Shown here piece by piece: positions 9,248 to 18,203 of a DNA stretch of 64,000 nucleotides. A program made the translations under genes and the position numbers. The DNA lies in NCBI RefSeq assembly GCF_009687845.1, contig NZ_BLAD01000053.1, positions 34,926-98,925 of the forward strand, read 5' to 3'. Within the stretch, counting starts at the first letter, position 1, and every line of letters starts with the position of its first letter. The notes below the pieces were generated by a model, which worked only from the letters and a program-made list of their open reading frames with translations, did not search any database and was not told the origin of the DNA. This DNA comes from Acrocarpospora corrugata (lineage in GTDB: Bacteria > Actinomycetota > Actinomycetes > Streptosporangiales > Streptosporangiaceae).

Positions 9248-10419
9248 TCCAGCGGATCGCCGTCCGGAGCCTCGCCGGGACTGGGCCCCGGCAGCCAGAG
9301 CACGAACGTGCTGCCCGTGCCCAGTTCGGAGAAGACCCGGACCTGCCCGCCGTGCGATTCCACGATCTGACGGACGATGGCCAGGCCCAGCCCGGTGTGC
9401 CGGTCCCTGCGGCTGGCGGGGCCGCGCCAGAACCGGTCGAACACCCGGTCCCTGTCGTCGGCGGCGATGCCGGGCCCGGCGTCCCTGACGGCGGCCCAGA
9501 CCCAGCCGTCCCGCTCGCCGGCCGCCACGGTCACCACGGTGCCGGGCGGCGCGAGCCGGACCGCGTTGGAGATCAGGTTGCCGACGGCGCGGCGCAGCGC
9601 GTCGTGGTCGCCGACGGTGGACAGGCCGGGGCGCAGCAGCCGCCGCAGCGACAGGTCGCGGGTGACGGCGAGCGCGGCGAACTCCTCGCACGCCTCGTTG
9701 GCGATGGCGGCCAGGTCCACGTCGGCGTCGACGAAGGCGGGCGCCTGGCGGCGGGCGGAGGCGAGCAGGTCCTCGACCAGGCGGGTCATCCGGGTGGTGG
9801 CCCGGTCCACGATGGCGACCGCGCGGCGGCGCTCCTCGTCGGTGGCCTCCGGCGCGGTCAGCACCGCGTCCAGGTTGGCCCGGATGATGGCGAGCGGGCT
9901 GCGCAGCTCGTGCGAGGCGTCGTCGATGAGCTGGCGCTGGGAGCGGAAGGCGTGTTCCAGGCGTTCCAGCATGGTGTCCACGGTCTCGGCCAGGTCACGC
10001 AGCTCGTCCCTGGGCCCGGCCAGGTTGATCCGGCGGGCCAGGTCGGTGGCCTGGATCTCGGCGGCGGTCCTGGTGATCGACCGGATCGGCCGCAGCACCC
10101 GCCCGGCCAGCACCCAGCCGATCACCAGCGCGACCAGGAAGAGCCCGGCCAGCGTGGCGAAGGAGTAGTTGCGCAGCGTCTCCATGGTGCGCACGTTGAC
10201 CGCGTTCTCCACCTCCTCGACCTGGACCACAGGGATCTTCCCCAGGTACTGCCCGGACCGGGTCTGCGCCTTGGCGTACTCCACCGTGTACGGCCGCTGC
10301 TCGGTGGTCTTGGACACCGCGTAGTAGATCGCCCCCAGCAGCAGCGCCGCCGAGGCGATCAGCAGCCCGGAATAGAGCACGGTGAGCCGGAACCTGATCG
10401 TCTGCACGAAGAGCCTCAC
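9244..10419 (-). CDS. Two-component sensor histidine kinase
   Basis: 391 aa. It has an N-terminal TM helix, a short extracellular loop of about 90 residues, a second TM helix near residue 110, and a HAMP linker. The HisKA H-box is LIDDASHELRSPLAIIRANLD (His near 168). The HATPase domain shows the N box (GNLISNAVRL), G1 (DAGPGIAADDRDRVFDRFWRG) and G2 (GLGLAIVRQIVESHGG). The GTG start overlaps the upstream response-regulator stop by 4 bp (GTGA), so the pair is translationally coupled. It ends a seven-gene operon with MoxR/DUF58/VWA and an S1C protease. The signal is unknown; cell-envelope stress is a reasonable guess. Confidence 0.93.
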   Translation of the reverse strand: MRLFVQTIRFRLTVLYSGLLIASAALLLGAIYYAVSKTTEQRPYTVEYAKAQTRSGQYLGKIPVVQVEEVENAVNVRTMETLRNYSFATLAGLFLVALVIGWVLAGRVLRPIRSITRTAAEIQATDLARRINLAGPRDELRDLAETVDTMLERLEHAFRSQRQLIDDASHELRSPLAIIRANLDAVLTAPEATDEERRRAVAIVDRATTRMTRLVEDLLASARRQAPAFVDADVDLAAIANEACEEFAALAVTRDLSLRRLLRPGLSTVGDHDALRRAVGNLISNAVRLAPPGTVVTVAAGERDGWVWAAVRDAGPGIAADDRDRVFDRFWRGPASRRDRHTGLGLAIVRQIVESHGGQVRVFSELGTGSTFVLWLPGPSPGEAPDGDPLD

Positions 10420-11093
10420 AGCGCCCCCCGCAGCCGGTAGCCCCGGCTGATCACGGTCTCGATCAGCGAGTCGCCCTCCCCGGCCAGCTTGCGCCGGAGC
10501 GTGCCCACGGTCACCCGGACCGTGTTGGTGAACGGATCGGTGTGCTCGTCCCACACGTGTTCGAGCAGCTCCTCGGTGGAGACGACGTGTCCTGGCCGGG
10601 TCATCAGATAGTGCAGCACCCCGAACTCCTTGGGGGTCAGGCTGAGCGGCCGCCCGCCCCGGTAGGCCTCCACCCTGGCGGTGTCCAGCCGCAGGTCGCC
10701 GACCTCCAGCACGGCCGTCCCGCCGGCCGAGTCGCGGCGCAGCAGCGCGCGCACCCGGGCCAGCAGCTCCGGGAACGCGAACGGTTTCACCAGGTAGTCG
10801 TCGGCGCCCTCGTCCAGGCCGCGCACCCGGTCGTCCAGCCGGTCCCGCGCGGTCACCATCAGGATCCGGACCTGGCCGCCGCGCTCACCGCGCCGGACCG
10901 CCCGGCACAGCTCGAACCCGTCCCCGCCCGGCAGGTTCAGGTCGAGCAGCACCAGGTCGTAGGCGTTGACCTTCAGTTTCTGGTCGGCGGTGGGCGCGTC
11001 GTAGGCGACGTCCACCGCGTAGCCGGCCCGGACCAGGCCGACTCTGAGCGCGTCGACGAGATCTTCCTCGTCCTCGACCACGAGCAGCCTCAT
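10416..11093 (-). CDS. OmpR-family response regulator
   Basis: 225 aa. The receiver domain carries the phospho-acceptor Asp near residue 51 (LVLLDLNLPGGDGFE), with the acidic pair EDEED at the N-terminus and the conserved Lys in DDYLVKPFAFPEL. A winged-helix DNA-binding domain follows (LTPKEFGVLHYLMTRPGHVVSTEELLEHVW, NTVRVTVGTLRRKL). It partners the overlapping histidine kinase. It begins 9 bp after the protease stop, so the MoxR-to-kinase genes look like one transcript. Confidence 0.94.
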   Translation of the reverse strand: MRLLVVEDEEDLVDALRVGLVRAGYAVDVAYDAPTADQKLKVNAYDLVLLDLNLPGGDGFELCRAVRRGERGGQVRILMVTARDRLDDRVRGLDEGADDYLVKPFAFPELLARVRALLRRDSAGGTAVLEVGDLRLDTARVEAYRGGRPLSLTPKEFGVLHYLMTRPGHVVSTEELLEHVWDEHTDPFTNTVRVTVGTLRRKLAGEGDSLIETVISRGYRLRGAL

Positions 11094-11102
11094 CTGTCGA
11101 AC

Positions 11103-11954
11103 CTAATCCCGGATGATGCGTTCCGCGACCGAGGCCGCCCGGTCCACCGGGATGGCGAACCCGATGCCGATGTTGCCGCCGCGCCGCGACAGGGTGGCGA
11201 TCACCGTGTTCACGCCCACCACCTCGCCGCGCACGTTCACCAGCGGCCCGCCTGAGTTGCCGGGGTTGATCGAGGCGTCGGTCTGCAGCGCGGTCTGCCG
11301 GCCGCCGCTGCCGAGCGTGACCTCCCGGTCCAGCGCGCTGACGATCCCGGAGGTGACCGTCCCGGCCAGGCCGAGCGGCGAGCCGATCGCCAGCACCTGG
11401 TCGCCCACCCGGACGTCGGCGGACCTGGCCAGCATCGCCGGGATCAGCCCGGACCCGGCCGCCACCTGGAGCACCGCCAGATCGTAGGCCGCGTCGGTGC
11501 CGACCACCTGGGCAGAAAGCCGCCGCCCGTCGTGCAGGATCACGGTCACCGAGCCGGCGTCGTCGACCACGTGCGCGTTGGTGAGCACGTGCCCGGCCTG
11601 GTCGATGGCGAACCCGGAGCCGGAGGCGCGCCCGGCCTCCACCGAGACCACGCTCGGCAGCACCGTCGCCGCCGTCCCGCTCAGGCCGCCCGCCGTCGGC
11701 ACCGGCCCGGCCGCCGACCTGGGCAGCGCGACCGCCGCGCGCGGCTCCTCCCCCGGCCGCCCGGCGAACCACCCGGCCGCGCCGCCCGCCGCGCCGCCGA
11801 CCAGCAGCGCCACCAGCGTCGCCGCCGCCAGCGCCCCCCGCCGCCGCGGCGGTTCCAGCCGATCCGGTACGGCTCGCGCCGCCGGCCGCCACTCGATCGG
11901 CGCCTGCCGGAACCCCGGCCCGCTGGGCGTCCCGAGTCCGATGGGATCTGTCAC
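11103..11954 (-). CDS. Trypsin-like serine protease (S1C/HtrA type, no PDZ domain)
   Basis: 283 aa. A Pro/Arg-rich cytoplasmic N-terminus is followed by one TM segment (GALAAATLVALLVGGAAGGAAGWFAG, about 40-65), so the protease domain should lie outside the cell. The triad is readable: His near 127 (TNAHVV), Asp near 157 (AAYDLAVL) and Ser near 234 (NPGNSGGPL). The protein ends right after the protease domain, so the PDZ domain common in DegP/HtrA is absent. The GTG start (VTDPIGLGTPSG) lies 11 bp after the VWA gene stop. It may cleave envelope proteins under control of the adjacent two-component system (inference). Confidence 0.9.
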   Translation of the reverse strand: MTDPIGLGTPSGPGFRQAPIEWRPAARAVPDRLEPPRRRGALAAATLVALLVGGAAGGAAGWFAGRPGEEPRAAVALPRSAAGPVPTAGGLSGTAATVLPSVVSVEAGRASGSGFAIDQAGHVLTNAHVVDDAGSVTVILHDGRRLSAQVVGTDAAYDLAVLQVAAGSGLIPAMLARSADVRVGDQVLAIGSPLGLAGTVTSGIVSALDREVTLGSGGRQTALQTDASINPGNSGGPLVNVRGEVVGVNTVIATLSRRGGNIGIGFAIPVDRAASVAERIIRD

Positions 11955-11965
11955 GCGCGCCTCAC

Positions 11966-12913
11966 CTACGGAATCCGGGAGAACCAGAGCAGGGACGTGC
12001 CGGCCGAGATGACCGCGCCGAGCAGGCCGAGGCCGACGAACCACGGCCACACCTCCTGCCGCTCGGTCCGGTAGCCGACCGAGCTGCCGATGTCGTCGTA
12101 GACGGCCCGCAGCTCGTCGCCGGAGGCGGCCTCGTAGAAGCGGCCGCCGGTGGAGTCGGCCAGGTCCTTCAGGGCGGGGGCGTCCACCGGGACCTGGATG
12201 GTGCGGCCGTCCATCTGGATCATGCCGCCCGGCGTGCCGTACGCGATGGTGGAGACCGGCACCCGCCGGGCGGAGGCCGCGCCGACGGCCTCGGCGATGG
12301 AGCGGCCGGTGGTGATCGAGCCGTCCGAGAGCAGCACCACGTGGGCGGGCGGAGGGTCCGCGCCCGCCTGCGCGTCGATCGCGCCGATCGCGTCCAGGGA
12401 GGCGAACACCGCCTCGCCGATGGCGGTGCCGGCCGAGGTGCCGAGCCGGTCGACCGCGTCCAGCACGGCCTGCCGGTCGGTGGTGGCCGGGACGGCTATC
12501 GAGGCGTATTGCGAGAACGCCACCAGACCGAGGTTGAAACGAGGGGGCAGCCCCGCGGCGAACCGCCGTGCGGCCTGCTGGGCGGCGGCGAATCTGGTCG
12601 GTTCGACGTCCTCGGCGAGCATCGAGGCGGAGACGTCGAAGGCGACGATGACGGTCGCCCGCTCCCTGGGCACCGACACCTCCGCCGTCGGCCGGGCGAA
12701 TCCGAACACCAGCAGCACGAGCATGATCGAGAAGAAGGCGGCGGGCACATGGCGGCGAAATCCCGGCCCTTTCGGCGCGACGCTGGTGAGCAGGTCGAGG
12801 TTGGTGAAGCGGACCGCGTACCGGCTCCTGCGCAGGTACGTGATCAGGTAGGCGGCGACGATCGCGGCCACCGGAAGGAGCAGCAGCAGCCACTGCGGGG
12901 CCAGGAAGCTCAT
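11966..12913 (-). CDS. VWA-domain membrane protein (MoxR-associated)
   Basis: 315 aa. An N-terminal TM helix pair (LAPQWLLLLLPVAAIVAAYLI and FFSIMLVLLVFGFA) precedes a von Willebrand A domain with the MIDAS motif DVSAS near residue 93 and TTDRQ/LSDGS elements. A C-terminal TM helix follows (WPWFVGLGLLGAVISAGTSLLWF). This is the BatA-like partner of MoxR AAA+ ATPases; the domain should face outside and bind metal-dependent ligands. The ATG overlaps the DUF58 stop by 4 bp. The frame extends upstream only as a shadow of the DUF58 gene. Confidence 0.92.
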   Translation of the reverse strand: MSFLAPQWLLLLLPVAAIVAAYLITYLRRSRYAVRFTNLDLLTSVAPKGPGFRRHVPAAFFSIMLVLLVFGFARPTAEVSVPRERATVIVAFDVSASMLAEDVEPTRFAAAQQAARRFAAGLPPRFNLGLVAFSQYASIAVPATTDRQAVLDAVDRLGTSAGTAIGEAVFASLDAIGAIDAQAGADPPPAHVVLLSDGSITTGRSIAEAVGAASARRVPVSTIAYGTPGGMIQMDGRTIQVPVDAPALKDLADSTGGRFYEAASGDELRAVYDDIGSSVGYRTERQEVWPWFVGLGLLGAVISAGTSLLWFSRIP

Positions 12914-13809
12914 CCGGCGCCGCCCGCCAGCCGGGCCAGCCGGCGTTGCAGCAGGACGTGCCTGATCAGGTCGCGCAGCCAGTCCCGGTCGGTGCGCAGG
13001 GCCAGGTGGGCGGCCCCGGCGCGGCGGATCGCGGCCCGGATGTCGTCGCGCTGGGCTTCGGCGGCGGCCCGGTAGCGTTCCCGCAGCCGGGCGCTGCCGC
13101 TGGCGACCTCCTGCCGCCGGCCGGTCTCCGGGTCGACCAGGGTGATCACGCCGACGTCGGGCAGGGTGAGCTCGCGCGGGTCGGTGACCTCCACGGCCAG
13201 CACCTGGTGGCGCAGGCCCAGGTGGCGGAGCGGGGTCTCCCAGGTCGCGGCCGGGTCCAGGAAGTCGGAGACGACCACGACCAGCCCGCGGCGCGGCACG
13301 CTCCGGCGGAGCTGGTCCATGGCGACGCCCATCCGGGGCTCCCCCGCGCCGTCGCGGGGCAGGGTCATGATGGTGCGCATCAGCGCCATCAGGTGCGGGC
13401 GGCCGGTGCGGGCGGGCAGCCGCAGGACCGAGCCGGACTGGAGCAGGTGCGCGCCGATCCGGTTGCCGGTCCGCTGGGTGAGGAAGCCGACCGAGGCGAC
13501 GGCGGCCAGCGCGAGGGCGCGCTTCTCCATCAGGCCGGTGCCGAAGTCCATGCTGGCGGTGGCGTCCAGCAGCACCCACACCTCCAGTTCCCGGTCCGCG
13601 ATCACATCCCGGACGTGCGGCGCCGCGGTGCGGGCGGTGACGTTCCAGTCCATCCGCCGCACGTCGTCCCCCGGCTGGTACGGCCTGGCCTCCGCAGGTT
13701 CCGTGCCGGGCCCCGGCAGCAGGCCGAGATGGTCGCCCTGCAGCAGCCCGTCCAGCCTGCGGGTGACGGTGAGTTCCAGCCGCCGCAGCACCTCCTCCGG
13801 CGGTCTCAC
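12910..13809 (-). CDS. DUF58 domain-containing protein
   Basis: 299 aa, soluble. It has the DUF58 signature PGDDVRRMDWNVTARTAAPHVRD, followed by a VWA-like region (VWVLLDATASMDFG, VVVVSDFLDPA). DUF58 proteins regularly sit between moxR and vwa genes and are thought to be clients or adaptors of the MoxR ATPase; no biochemical role is certain. The GTG start overlaps the moxR stop by 4 bp and its stop overlaps the VWA start by 4 bp, so the three proteins are probably made in fixed ratio. Confidence 0.92.
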   Translation of the reverse strand: MRPPEEVLRRLELTVTRRLDGLLQGDHLGLLPGPGTEPAEARPYQPGDDVRRMDWNVTARTAAPHVRDVIADRELEVWVLLDATASMDFGTGLMEKRALALAAVASVGFLTQRTGNRIGAHLLQSGSVLRLPARTGRPHLMALMRTIMTLPRDGAGEPRMGVAMDQLRRSVPRRGLVVVVSDFLDPAATWETPLRHLGLRHQVLAVEVTDPRELTLPDVGVITLVDPETGRRQEVASGSARLRERYRAAAEAQRDDIRAAIRRAGAAHLALRTDRDWLRDLIRHVLLQRRLARLAGGAG

Positions 13810-14786
13810 GCCGCCTCCTCCTGGGTCGGCGCGATCATCGGTTGCGGGATCGCCCGGAGCAGCTGTTCGACCAGGTGGCGGGCGGACAGGCCGTCGGCGA
13901 GCGCGTCGAGGGAGAGCACCAGCCGGTGCGCGATCACGTCCACAGCCAGGTCGGCGACGTCGCCGGGGAGCACGTAGTCGCGGCCTCTGAGCAGGGCCAG
14001 CGCGCGGGCGGCGGCGACCAGGCCGAGGGTGGCGCGGGGGCTGGCGCCGAAGGAGAGCAGGCGGGTGAGTTCGGCCAGGCCGTACCTGTCGGGGGTTCTG
14101 GTGGCGTAGACGAGGCGGACGGCGTACTCGGCGACGGCGTGGTGGACGAAGACGGTCCCGGCGGCGCGCTGGAGGGCGAGCAGTTCGTCCGGGTCGAAGA
14201 TCCGGGTGGCGGCCGGGGGGTCCACACTCATCCGGTAGAGGATGGCGAGCTCCTCCGACTCGGTCGGGTAGCCGACGTCGATCTTCATCAGGAACCGGTC
14301 CCGCTGGGCTTCCGGGAGCTGGTAGACGCCTTCCGACTCGATCGGGTTCTGGGTGGCCAGCACCAGGAACGGCATCGGCACCGGATACGTGGTGCCGCCG
14401 ATGCTGACCTGCCGTTCCGCCATCACCTCCAGCAGGGCCGACTGGACCTTGGCCGGGGCCCGGTTGATCTCGTCGGCGAGCACGAAGTTGGCCATCACCG
14501 GGCCGAGTTCGGTGTCGAAGCTCTCGGTGGACGGCCGGTAGACCCGGGTGCCGACGATGTCGGAGGGCACCAGGTCGGGGGTGAACTGGATCCGGGCGAA
14601 CGAGCCGCCGGCCACCACGGCCAGGGTCTCGGCGGCCAGCGTCTTGGCGATGCCGGGCACGCCTTCGAGCAGGCAGTGCCCCCGGGCCAGCACGGCGACG
14701 AGCATGCGCTCGACCATCCGGTCCTGGCCGACGATCACCCTCTTCACCTCGAACAGCGCGCGTTCCAGCCGCTGGGCCTCGCTCAC
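13806..14786 (-). CDS. MoxR-family AAA+ ATPase
   Basis: 326 aa. Walker A is GVPGIAKT near residue 42, Walker B is FVLADEINRAPAKVQSALLEVM, sensor 1 is LATQNPIE, and an arginine finger region lies in LPEAQRDRFLMKI. MoxR ATPases act as chaperones that assemble or activate complexes with VWA proteins. The GTG start (VSEAQRLERALFEVKRVIVG) overlaps the stop of a tiny secreted-peptide gene. It leads the MoxR-DUF58-VWA-protease-two-component operon. Confidence 0.94.
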   Translation of the reverse strand: MSEAQRLERALFEVKRVIVGQDRMVERMLVAVLARGHCLLEGVPGIAKTLAAETLAVVAGGSFARIQFTPDLVPSDIVGTRVYRPSTESFDTELGPVMANFVLADEINRAPAKVQSALLEVMAERQVSIGGTTYPVPMPFLVLATQNPIESEGVYQLPEAQRDRFLMKIDVGYPTESEELAILYRMSVDPPAATRIFDPDELLALQRAAGTVFVHHAVAEYAVRLVYATRTPDRYGLAELTRLLSFGASPRATLGLVAAARALALLRGRDYVLPGDVADLAVDVIAHRLVLSLDALADGLSARHLVEQLLRAIPQPMIAPTQEEAA

Positions 14787-14923
14787 GGTTCGAGCAGCGA
14801 GCAGTCGTCCACCACGAGCAGCAGCTCTGCCTCCGGCTGCGGCGCGGGCGCGGCGTCGGCCGGTCCCGCGGTCGCCAGCACCAGTCCCGAGGCGAGCGCC
14901 ACGGCCTTCAATCGGGATGACAT
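14783..14923 (-). CDS. 46-aa predicted secreted peptide coupled to moxR
   Basis: Small gene. The ATG at 14923 has a strong Shine-Dalgarno (GGGAAGGGG) about 6 nt upstream. The peptide begins MSSRLKAVALASGLVLATAG and continues PADA, a convincing signal peptide with an AxA-type cleavage site. A short mature part of about 22 residues follows, with a hydrophobic stretch (ELLLVVDD), one Cys and the end SLLEP. Its TGA overlaps the moxR GTG by 4 bp, so ribosomes probably pass from one to the other. It could be a substrate or signal of the MoxR/VWA/protease system (inference), or only a translational lead-in. Confidence 0.6.
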   Translation of the reverse strand: MSSRLKAVALASGLVLATAGPADAAPAPQPEAELLLVVDDCSLLEP

Positions 14924-15033
14924 GGGTCCCCTTCCCAACGCAGCAATCACCCCATGTCAGCAAACCAACGCGAAAACCCCCATAAATCAGGGTTTTACGT
15001 TGTCTTTCGGAGTCGGTCGGTAACTTTCGGTGG

Positions 15034-15951
15034 ATGACGCCGTTTCAGCGATACCTCGCCGAAGAAGTCGCCGAAGATCACGCCGACGGACTCATCCCGC
15101 GCCGGGAAGCCCTCAGCCGGCTGGCGCTGCTCGGGCTCGGGCTGCCCGCGGCCGCCGCCCTCCTTGCCGCCTGCGGGGCCCCGGAGGAGAACGCGGCCAC
15201 CCCGCCGTCCGCTCCCCCGGCGGCGAGCACGCCACCCGTGGCGGCCAGTCCGGCCGGCCCGGCGCCGCTGCCCACCGAGGAGATCACCTTCCCGGGCCCT
15301 GAAGGCCGGTTGATGGGCGCGTTCGCCTCCGCCGCCGCGGAACCGCGCGGCGCGGTGCTGGTGGTGCACGAGAACCGGGGGCTCAACGATCACACCCGCT
15401 CGGTGGCGGGGCGGCTGGCCGCGGAGGGCTACTCGGCGCTCGCCATCGACCTGCTGTCCCGGGAGGGCGGCACGACCGCGCTCGGCGAAAGCGGCCAGGT
15501 CTCGGCCGCCCTCAGTGCCGCGGCCCCGGAACGCTTCGCCGCCGACATGAAGGCCGGGCTGGACGAGCTGGAACGCCGCGCGCCCGGGGCCAAGCTCGGC
15601 GCGGTCGGCTTCTGCTTCGGCGGCGGCATGGTCTGGCTGCTGCTCTCCTCCGGCGAGTCACGGCTGGCCGCCGGGGTGCCCTTCTACGGGCCGCTCCCCG
15701 ACGGAGCCGACTTCGCCGGCACCGAGGCCGCCGTGCTGGGGATCTACGGCGAGGACGACGCCCGGGTCAACGCCACCAGGGACGCCGCCAAGGCCGCGCT
15801 CGACCGGGCGGGGCTGACCAGCGAGCTGGTCACCTATCCCGGCGCCGGTCACGCGTTCTTCAACGAGACCGGCGCCCGCTACAACCCGCAGGCCGCGGGT
15901 GAGGCGTACCAGAAGCTCACCGAGTGGTTCGGCGAGCATCTGGCGGGTTAG
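15034..15951 (+). CDS. Dienelactone hydrolase family protein, exported
   Basis: 305 aa. The N-terminus has a charged stretch, twin-arginine-like [14 protein letters not shown] and a lipobox (LLAAC), so it is probably exported and lipid-anchored. A Pro/Ala-rich spacer leads to a dienelactone-hydrolase fold: [20 protein letters not shown], the nucleophile Cys near 193 in GFCFGGGM, Asp in YGEDDARV, and His in [10 protein letters not shown]. It should hydrolyse lactone or ester bonds; the substrate is unknown. It is divergent from the MoxR operon, and its stop overlaps the convergent glyS stop. Confidence 0.9.
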   Translation: MTPFQRYLAEEVAEDHADGLIPRREALSRLALLGLGLPAAAALLAACGAPEENAATPPSAPPAASTPPVAASPAGPAPLPTEEITFPGPEGRLMGAFASAAAEPRGAVLVVHENRGLNDHTRSVAGRLAAEGYSALAIDLLSREGGTTALGESGQVSAALSAAAPERFAADMKAGLDELERRAPGAKLGAVGFCFGGGMVWLLLSSGESRLAAGVPFYGPLPDGADFAGTEAAVLGIYGEDDARVNATRDAAKAALDRAGLTSELVTYPGAGHAFFNETGARYNPQAAGEAYQKLTEWFGEHLAG

Positions 15952-17333
15952 TCGTTCAGGTGCTGGCGCAGGTAGGCCTCGACCTGGTCGAGGGCGACCC
16001 GCTGCTGGGCCATCGTGTCGCGCTCCCGGATGGTGACCGCGTGGTCCTCCAGGGTGTCGAAGTCGACCGTGATCGCGAACGGGGTGCCGATCTCGTCCTG
16101 GCGGCGGTAGCGGCGGCCGATCGCGCCCGCGTCGTCGAAGTCGACGTTCCACCGGCGGCGCAGCTGGGCGGCCAGGTCCTTGGCCTTCGGCGACAGGTCG
16201 GCGTTGCGGGACAGCGGCAGGACCGCGACCTTGACCGGGGCCAGCCGGTGGTCCAGCCGCATGACCGTGCGCTCCTCCATCACGCCCTTCGCGTTCGGCG
16301 CCTGGTCCACCGTGTACGCGTCCAGCAGGAAGGTGAGCGTGGCCCGGTCCACGCCGGCGGCCGGCTCGATCACGAACGGCACGTACCGCTCGCCGGTCTC
16401 CTGCTCGAAGAACGTCAGGTCGACCCCGGACGCCTTGCCGTGGCTGGTCAGGTCGTAGTCGGTGCGGTTGGCGATGCCCTCCAGCTCGCCCCACTCCGAG
16501 CCGGTGAAGTTGAACCGGTACTCGATGTCGACCGTGCGCTTGGAGTAGTGGGACAGTTTCTCGGCCGGGTGCTCGTAGAGCCGGAGGTTGTCCTTGGCGA
16601 TGCCGAGATCGACATACCAGCGCAGGCGCTCGTCGATCCAGTACTGGTGCCACTCCTCGTCGGTGCCCGGCTTGACGAAGAACTCCATCTCCATCTGCTC
16701 GAACTCGCGGGTCCTGAAGATGAAGTTGCCGGGGGTGATCTCGTTGCGGAACGACTTGCCCTGCTGGCCGATGCCGAACGGGATCTTCTTGCGGGCCGAC
16801 TGCTGCACGTTCAGGTAGTTGATGAAGATGCCCTGGGCGGTCTCCGGGCGCAGATACGCCAGGCCGGACTCGTCCTCGACCGGGCCCAGGTAGGTCTTCA
16901 GCAGGCCGCTGAACTGCTTGGGCTGGGTGAACGCGCCCTTGGTGCCGCAGTTCACGCAGACCAGGTCGGCCAGGCCGTTCTCGGGCGCCTTGCCGTGCTT
17001 GTCGAAGTAGGCCTCTTCGAGATGGTCGGCCCGGTATCGCTTGTGGCACGACTGGCACTCGGTCAGCGGGTCGGTGAAGGTTTCCACGTGGCCGCTGGCG
17101 ACCCAGACCTCACGGGCCAGGATCACGCACGAGTCCAGGCCGACGACGTCGTCGCGGCCCTGGACGACGCTCTTCCACCACTCGCGCTTCACGTTGTTCT
17201 TCAGCTCGACCCCGAGCGGACCGTAGTCCCAGGAAGCGCGCAGTCCGCCATAGATCTCGCTCGACGGGTACACGAGCCCGCGGCGTTTGGCGAGACTGAC
17301 GATGGTTTCCATGACGTCGGTACGACGTGCCAT
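15948..17333 (-). CDS. glyS: Glycyl-tRNA synthetase (single-chain class II)
   Basis: 461 aa, the usual length of the dimeric alpha2 enzyme. It charges tRNA-Gly. Visible parts are the N-terminal [31 protein letters not shown], a zinc-binding insertion ([12 protein letters not shown] and [10 protein letters not shown]), class II motif 2 ([25 protein letters not shown]), motif 3 ([14 protein letters not shown]) and the anticodon-binding domain ([24 protein letters not shown]). The ATG start is at 17333. It stands alone. Confidence 0.97.
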   Translation of the reverse strand: MARRTDVMETIVSLAKRRGLVYPSSEIYGGLRASWDYGPLGVELKNNVKREWWKSVVQGRDDVVGLDSCVILAREVWVASGHVETFTDPLTECQSCHKRYRADHLEEAYFDKHGKAPENGLADLVCVNCGTKGAFTQPKQFSGLLKTYLGPVEDESGLAYLRPETAQGIFINYLNVQQSARKKIPFGIGQQGKSFRNEITPGNFIFRTREFEQMEMEFFVKPGTDEEWHQYWIDERLRWYVDLGIAKDNLRLYEHPAEKLSHYSKRTVDIEYRFNFTGSEWGELEGIANRTDYDLTSHGKASGVDLTFFEQETGERYVPFVIEPAAGVDRATLTFLLDAYTVDQAPNAKGVMEERTVMRLDHRLAPVKVAVLPLSRNADLSPKAKDLAAQLRRRWNVDFDDAGAIGRRYRRQDEIGTPFAITVDFDTLEDHAVTIRERDTMAQQRVALDQVEAYLRQHLND

Positions 17334-17400
17334 GAGTGAAGCTCCATCCGGCTGGGTGTCGGCGCTGGGGATTGGTATTGGCCAAGCTTAGGGGACTCGC

Positions 17401-17682
17401 TCAGCCCTTCGCGTACACCTGCTCATAGCCGCTGGGCTCGTTGATCATGAGCGTCATCAGCGGATACATCACCATCCGCGCTGATGAGAGGGCCCGCCGG
17501 TAGAACCCGGCGCCCTCCCACTCACTGACCAGGGCCCACAGGTTGGGTTCGTCCACCGAGCGGCTGACCTGGCCGCGGACGAATCCGTCCTGGGAGGCGA
17601 ACAGATCGAGGATCTCCCTGGCCTGGGTGGTGTACTGATCGGTCTGCGCCTCTGGCACCGAATAGCGGATCACGGCGAGCAT
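17401..17682 (-). CDS. Antibiotic biosynthesis monooxygenase (ABM)-like small protein
   Basis: 93 aa. The start MLAVIRYSVPEAQTDQYTTQARE and the segment GFVRGQVSRSVDEPNLWALVSEWEG fit the dimeric ABM ferredoxin-like fold found in heme-degrading or quinone-forming monooxygenases and in many proteins of unknown role. No catalytic residue can be assigned. The ATG at 17682 is chosen over upstream in-frame starts because the fold begins there; those starts would run into the divergent gene. The reading direction is opposite to the next gene, whose start lies about 50 bp away. Confidence 0.75.
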   Translation of the reverse strand: MLAVIRYSVPEAQTDQYTTQAREILDLFASQDGFVRGQVSRSVDEPNLWALVSEWEGAGFYRRALSSARMVMYPLMTLMINEPSGYEQVYAKG

Positions 17683-17734
17683 GCGCCCAGCATGCCATCC
17701 CCCCGGGCCGGGTCGCGGCGTTAGGCTCGTGACC

Positions 17735-18139
17735 GTGGCCGACACCTCCAAACCCCGCCGTCCCGCCCATCCGCTGGCCCGCCCGCAGGCGCCCGGGCGC
17801 AAGCCCGCGGCCAAGCGGCCGCTGCCGCCGGGCGAGCAGTTCTTCACGCCCGGTTCGACCGGATTCCGGCGTACGGCCGAGCAGCGCAGCGCGGCCGTGC
17901 TGGTGTTCCTCTACCAGTTGCCGCGCTGGCTGGTCCCGGTCGTGCTGGTCGCGCTGCTGCTGGTCGGGTTCGCGGTCGCGGACTGGCGCGGCGGCCTGGC
18001 GGTGCTGCCGGTGCTCGGGTTCGTGCTCTGGCTGGCCTACATGTCCTGGCCGTCGCTGCGGCCCGGCGCGCGGGTGCTCAGGGTGGCGCTGGCGACGTTC
18101 CTGCTGCTGGTGGCGTTGACCAGGTTCGGCCTGTTCTGA
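17735..18139 (+). CDS. Small membrane protein (DUF6703-like)
   Basis: 134 aa. The N-terminus is basic and Pro-rich (SKPRRPAHPLARPQAPGRKPAAKRPLPPG). Three hydrophobic segments follow: WLVPVVLVALLLVGFAV, GLAVLPVLGFVLWLAYM and VLRVALATFLLLVALTRF. A conserved-looking motif FFTPGSTGFRRTAEQRSAA lies between. No function is known to me. The GTG at 17735 lies about 7 nt after TAGGCT (17722-17727), consistent with a leaderless mRNA; the GTG two codons earlier is also possible. Confidence 0.75.
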   Translation: MADTSKPRRPAHPLARPQAPGRKPAAKRPLPPGEQFFTPGSTGFRRTAEQRSAAVLVFLYQLPRWLVPVVLVALLLVGFAVADWRGGLAVLPVLGFVLWLAYMSWPSLRPGARVLRVALATFLLLVALTRFGLF

Positions 18140-18166
18140 CACGACTGGCCGACAAATCGGACAGTT

Positions 18167-18196
18167 TTGACAACCGTTTTCATTTTCCTTCATACT
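18167..18196 (+). promoter_or_regulatory. znu operon promoter (-35 TTGACA, -10 CATACT)
   Basis: A perfect -35 TTGACA (18167-18172) is followed after 18 bp by CATACT (18191-18196). The predicted transcription start falls at about 18203, next to the znuA GTG at 18204, so the transcript would be leaderless. The Zur box covers the -35. Confidence 0.65.
18168..18182. promoter_or_regulatory. Zur box upstream of znuA
   Basis: TGACAACCGTTTTCA has TGA/TCA-type ends and A/T-rich arms as in actinobacterial Zur boxes (near TGAAAATGATTTTCA). It overlaps the -35 hexamer, so zinc-loaded Zur would block polymerase. The zur gene is the last gene of the same operon, which predicts autoregulation. Confidence 0.7.
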
Positions 18197-18203
18197 CGCT
18201 AGC

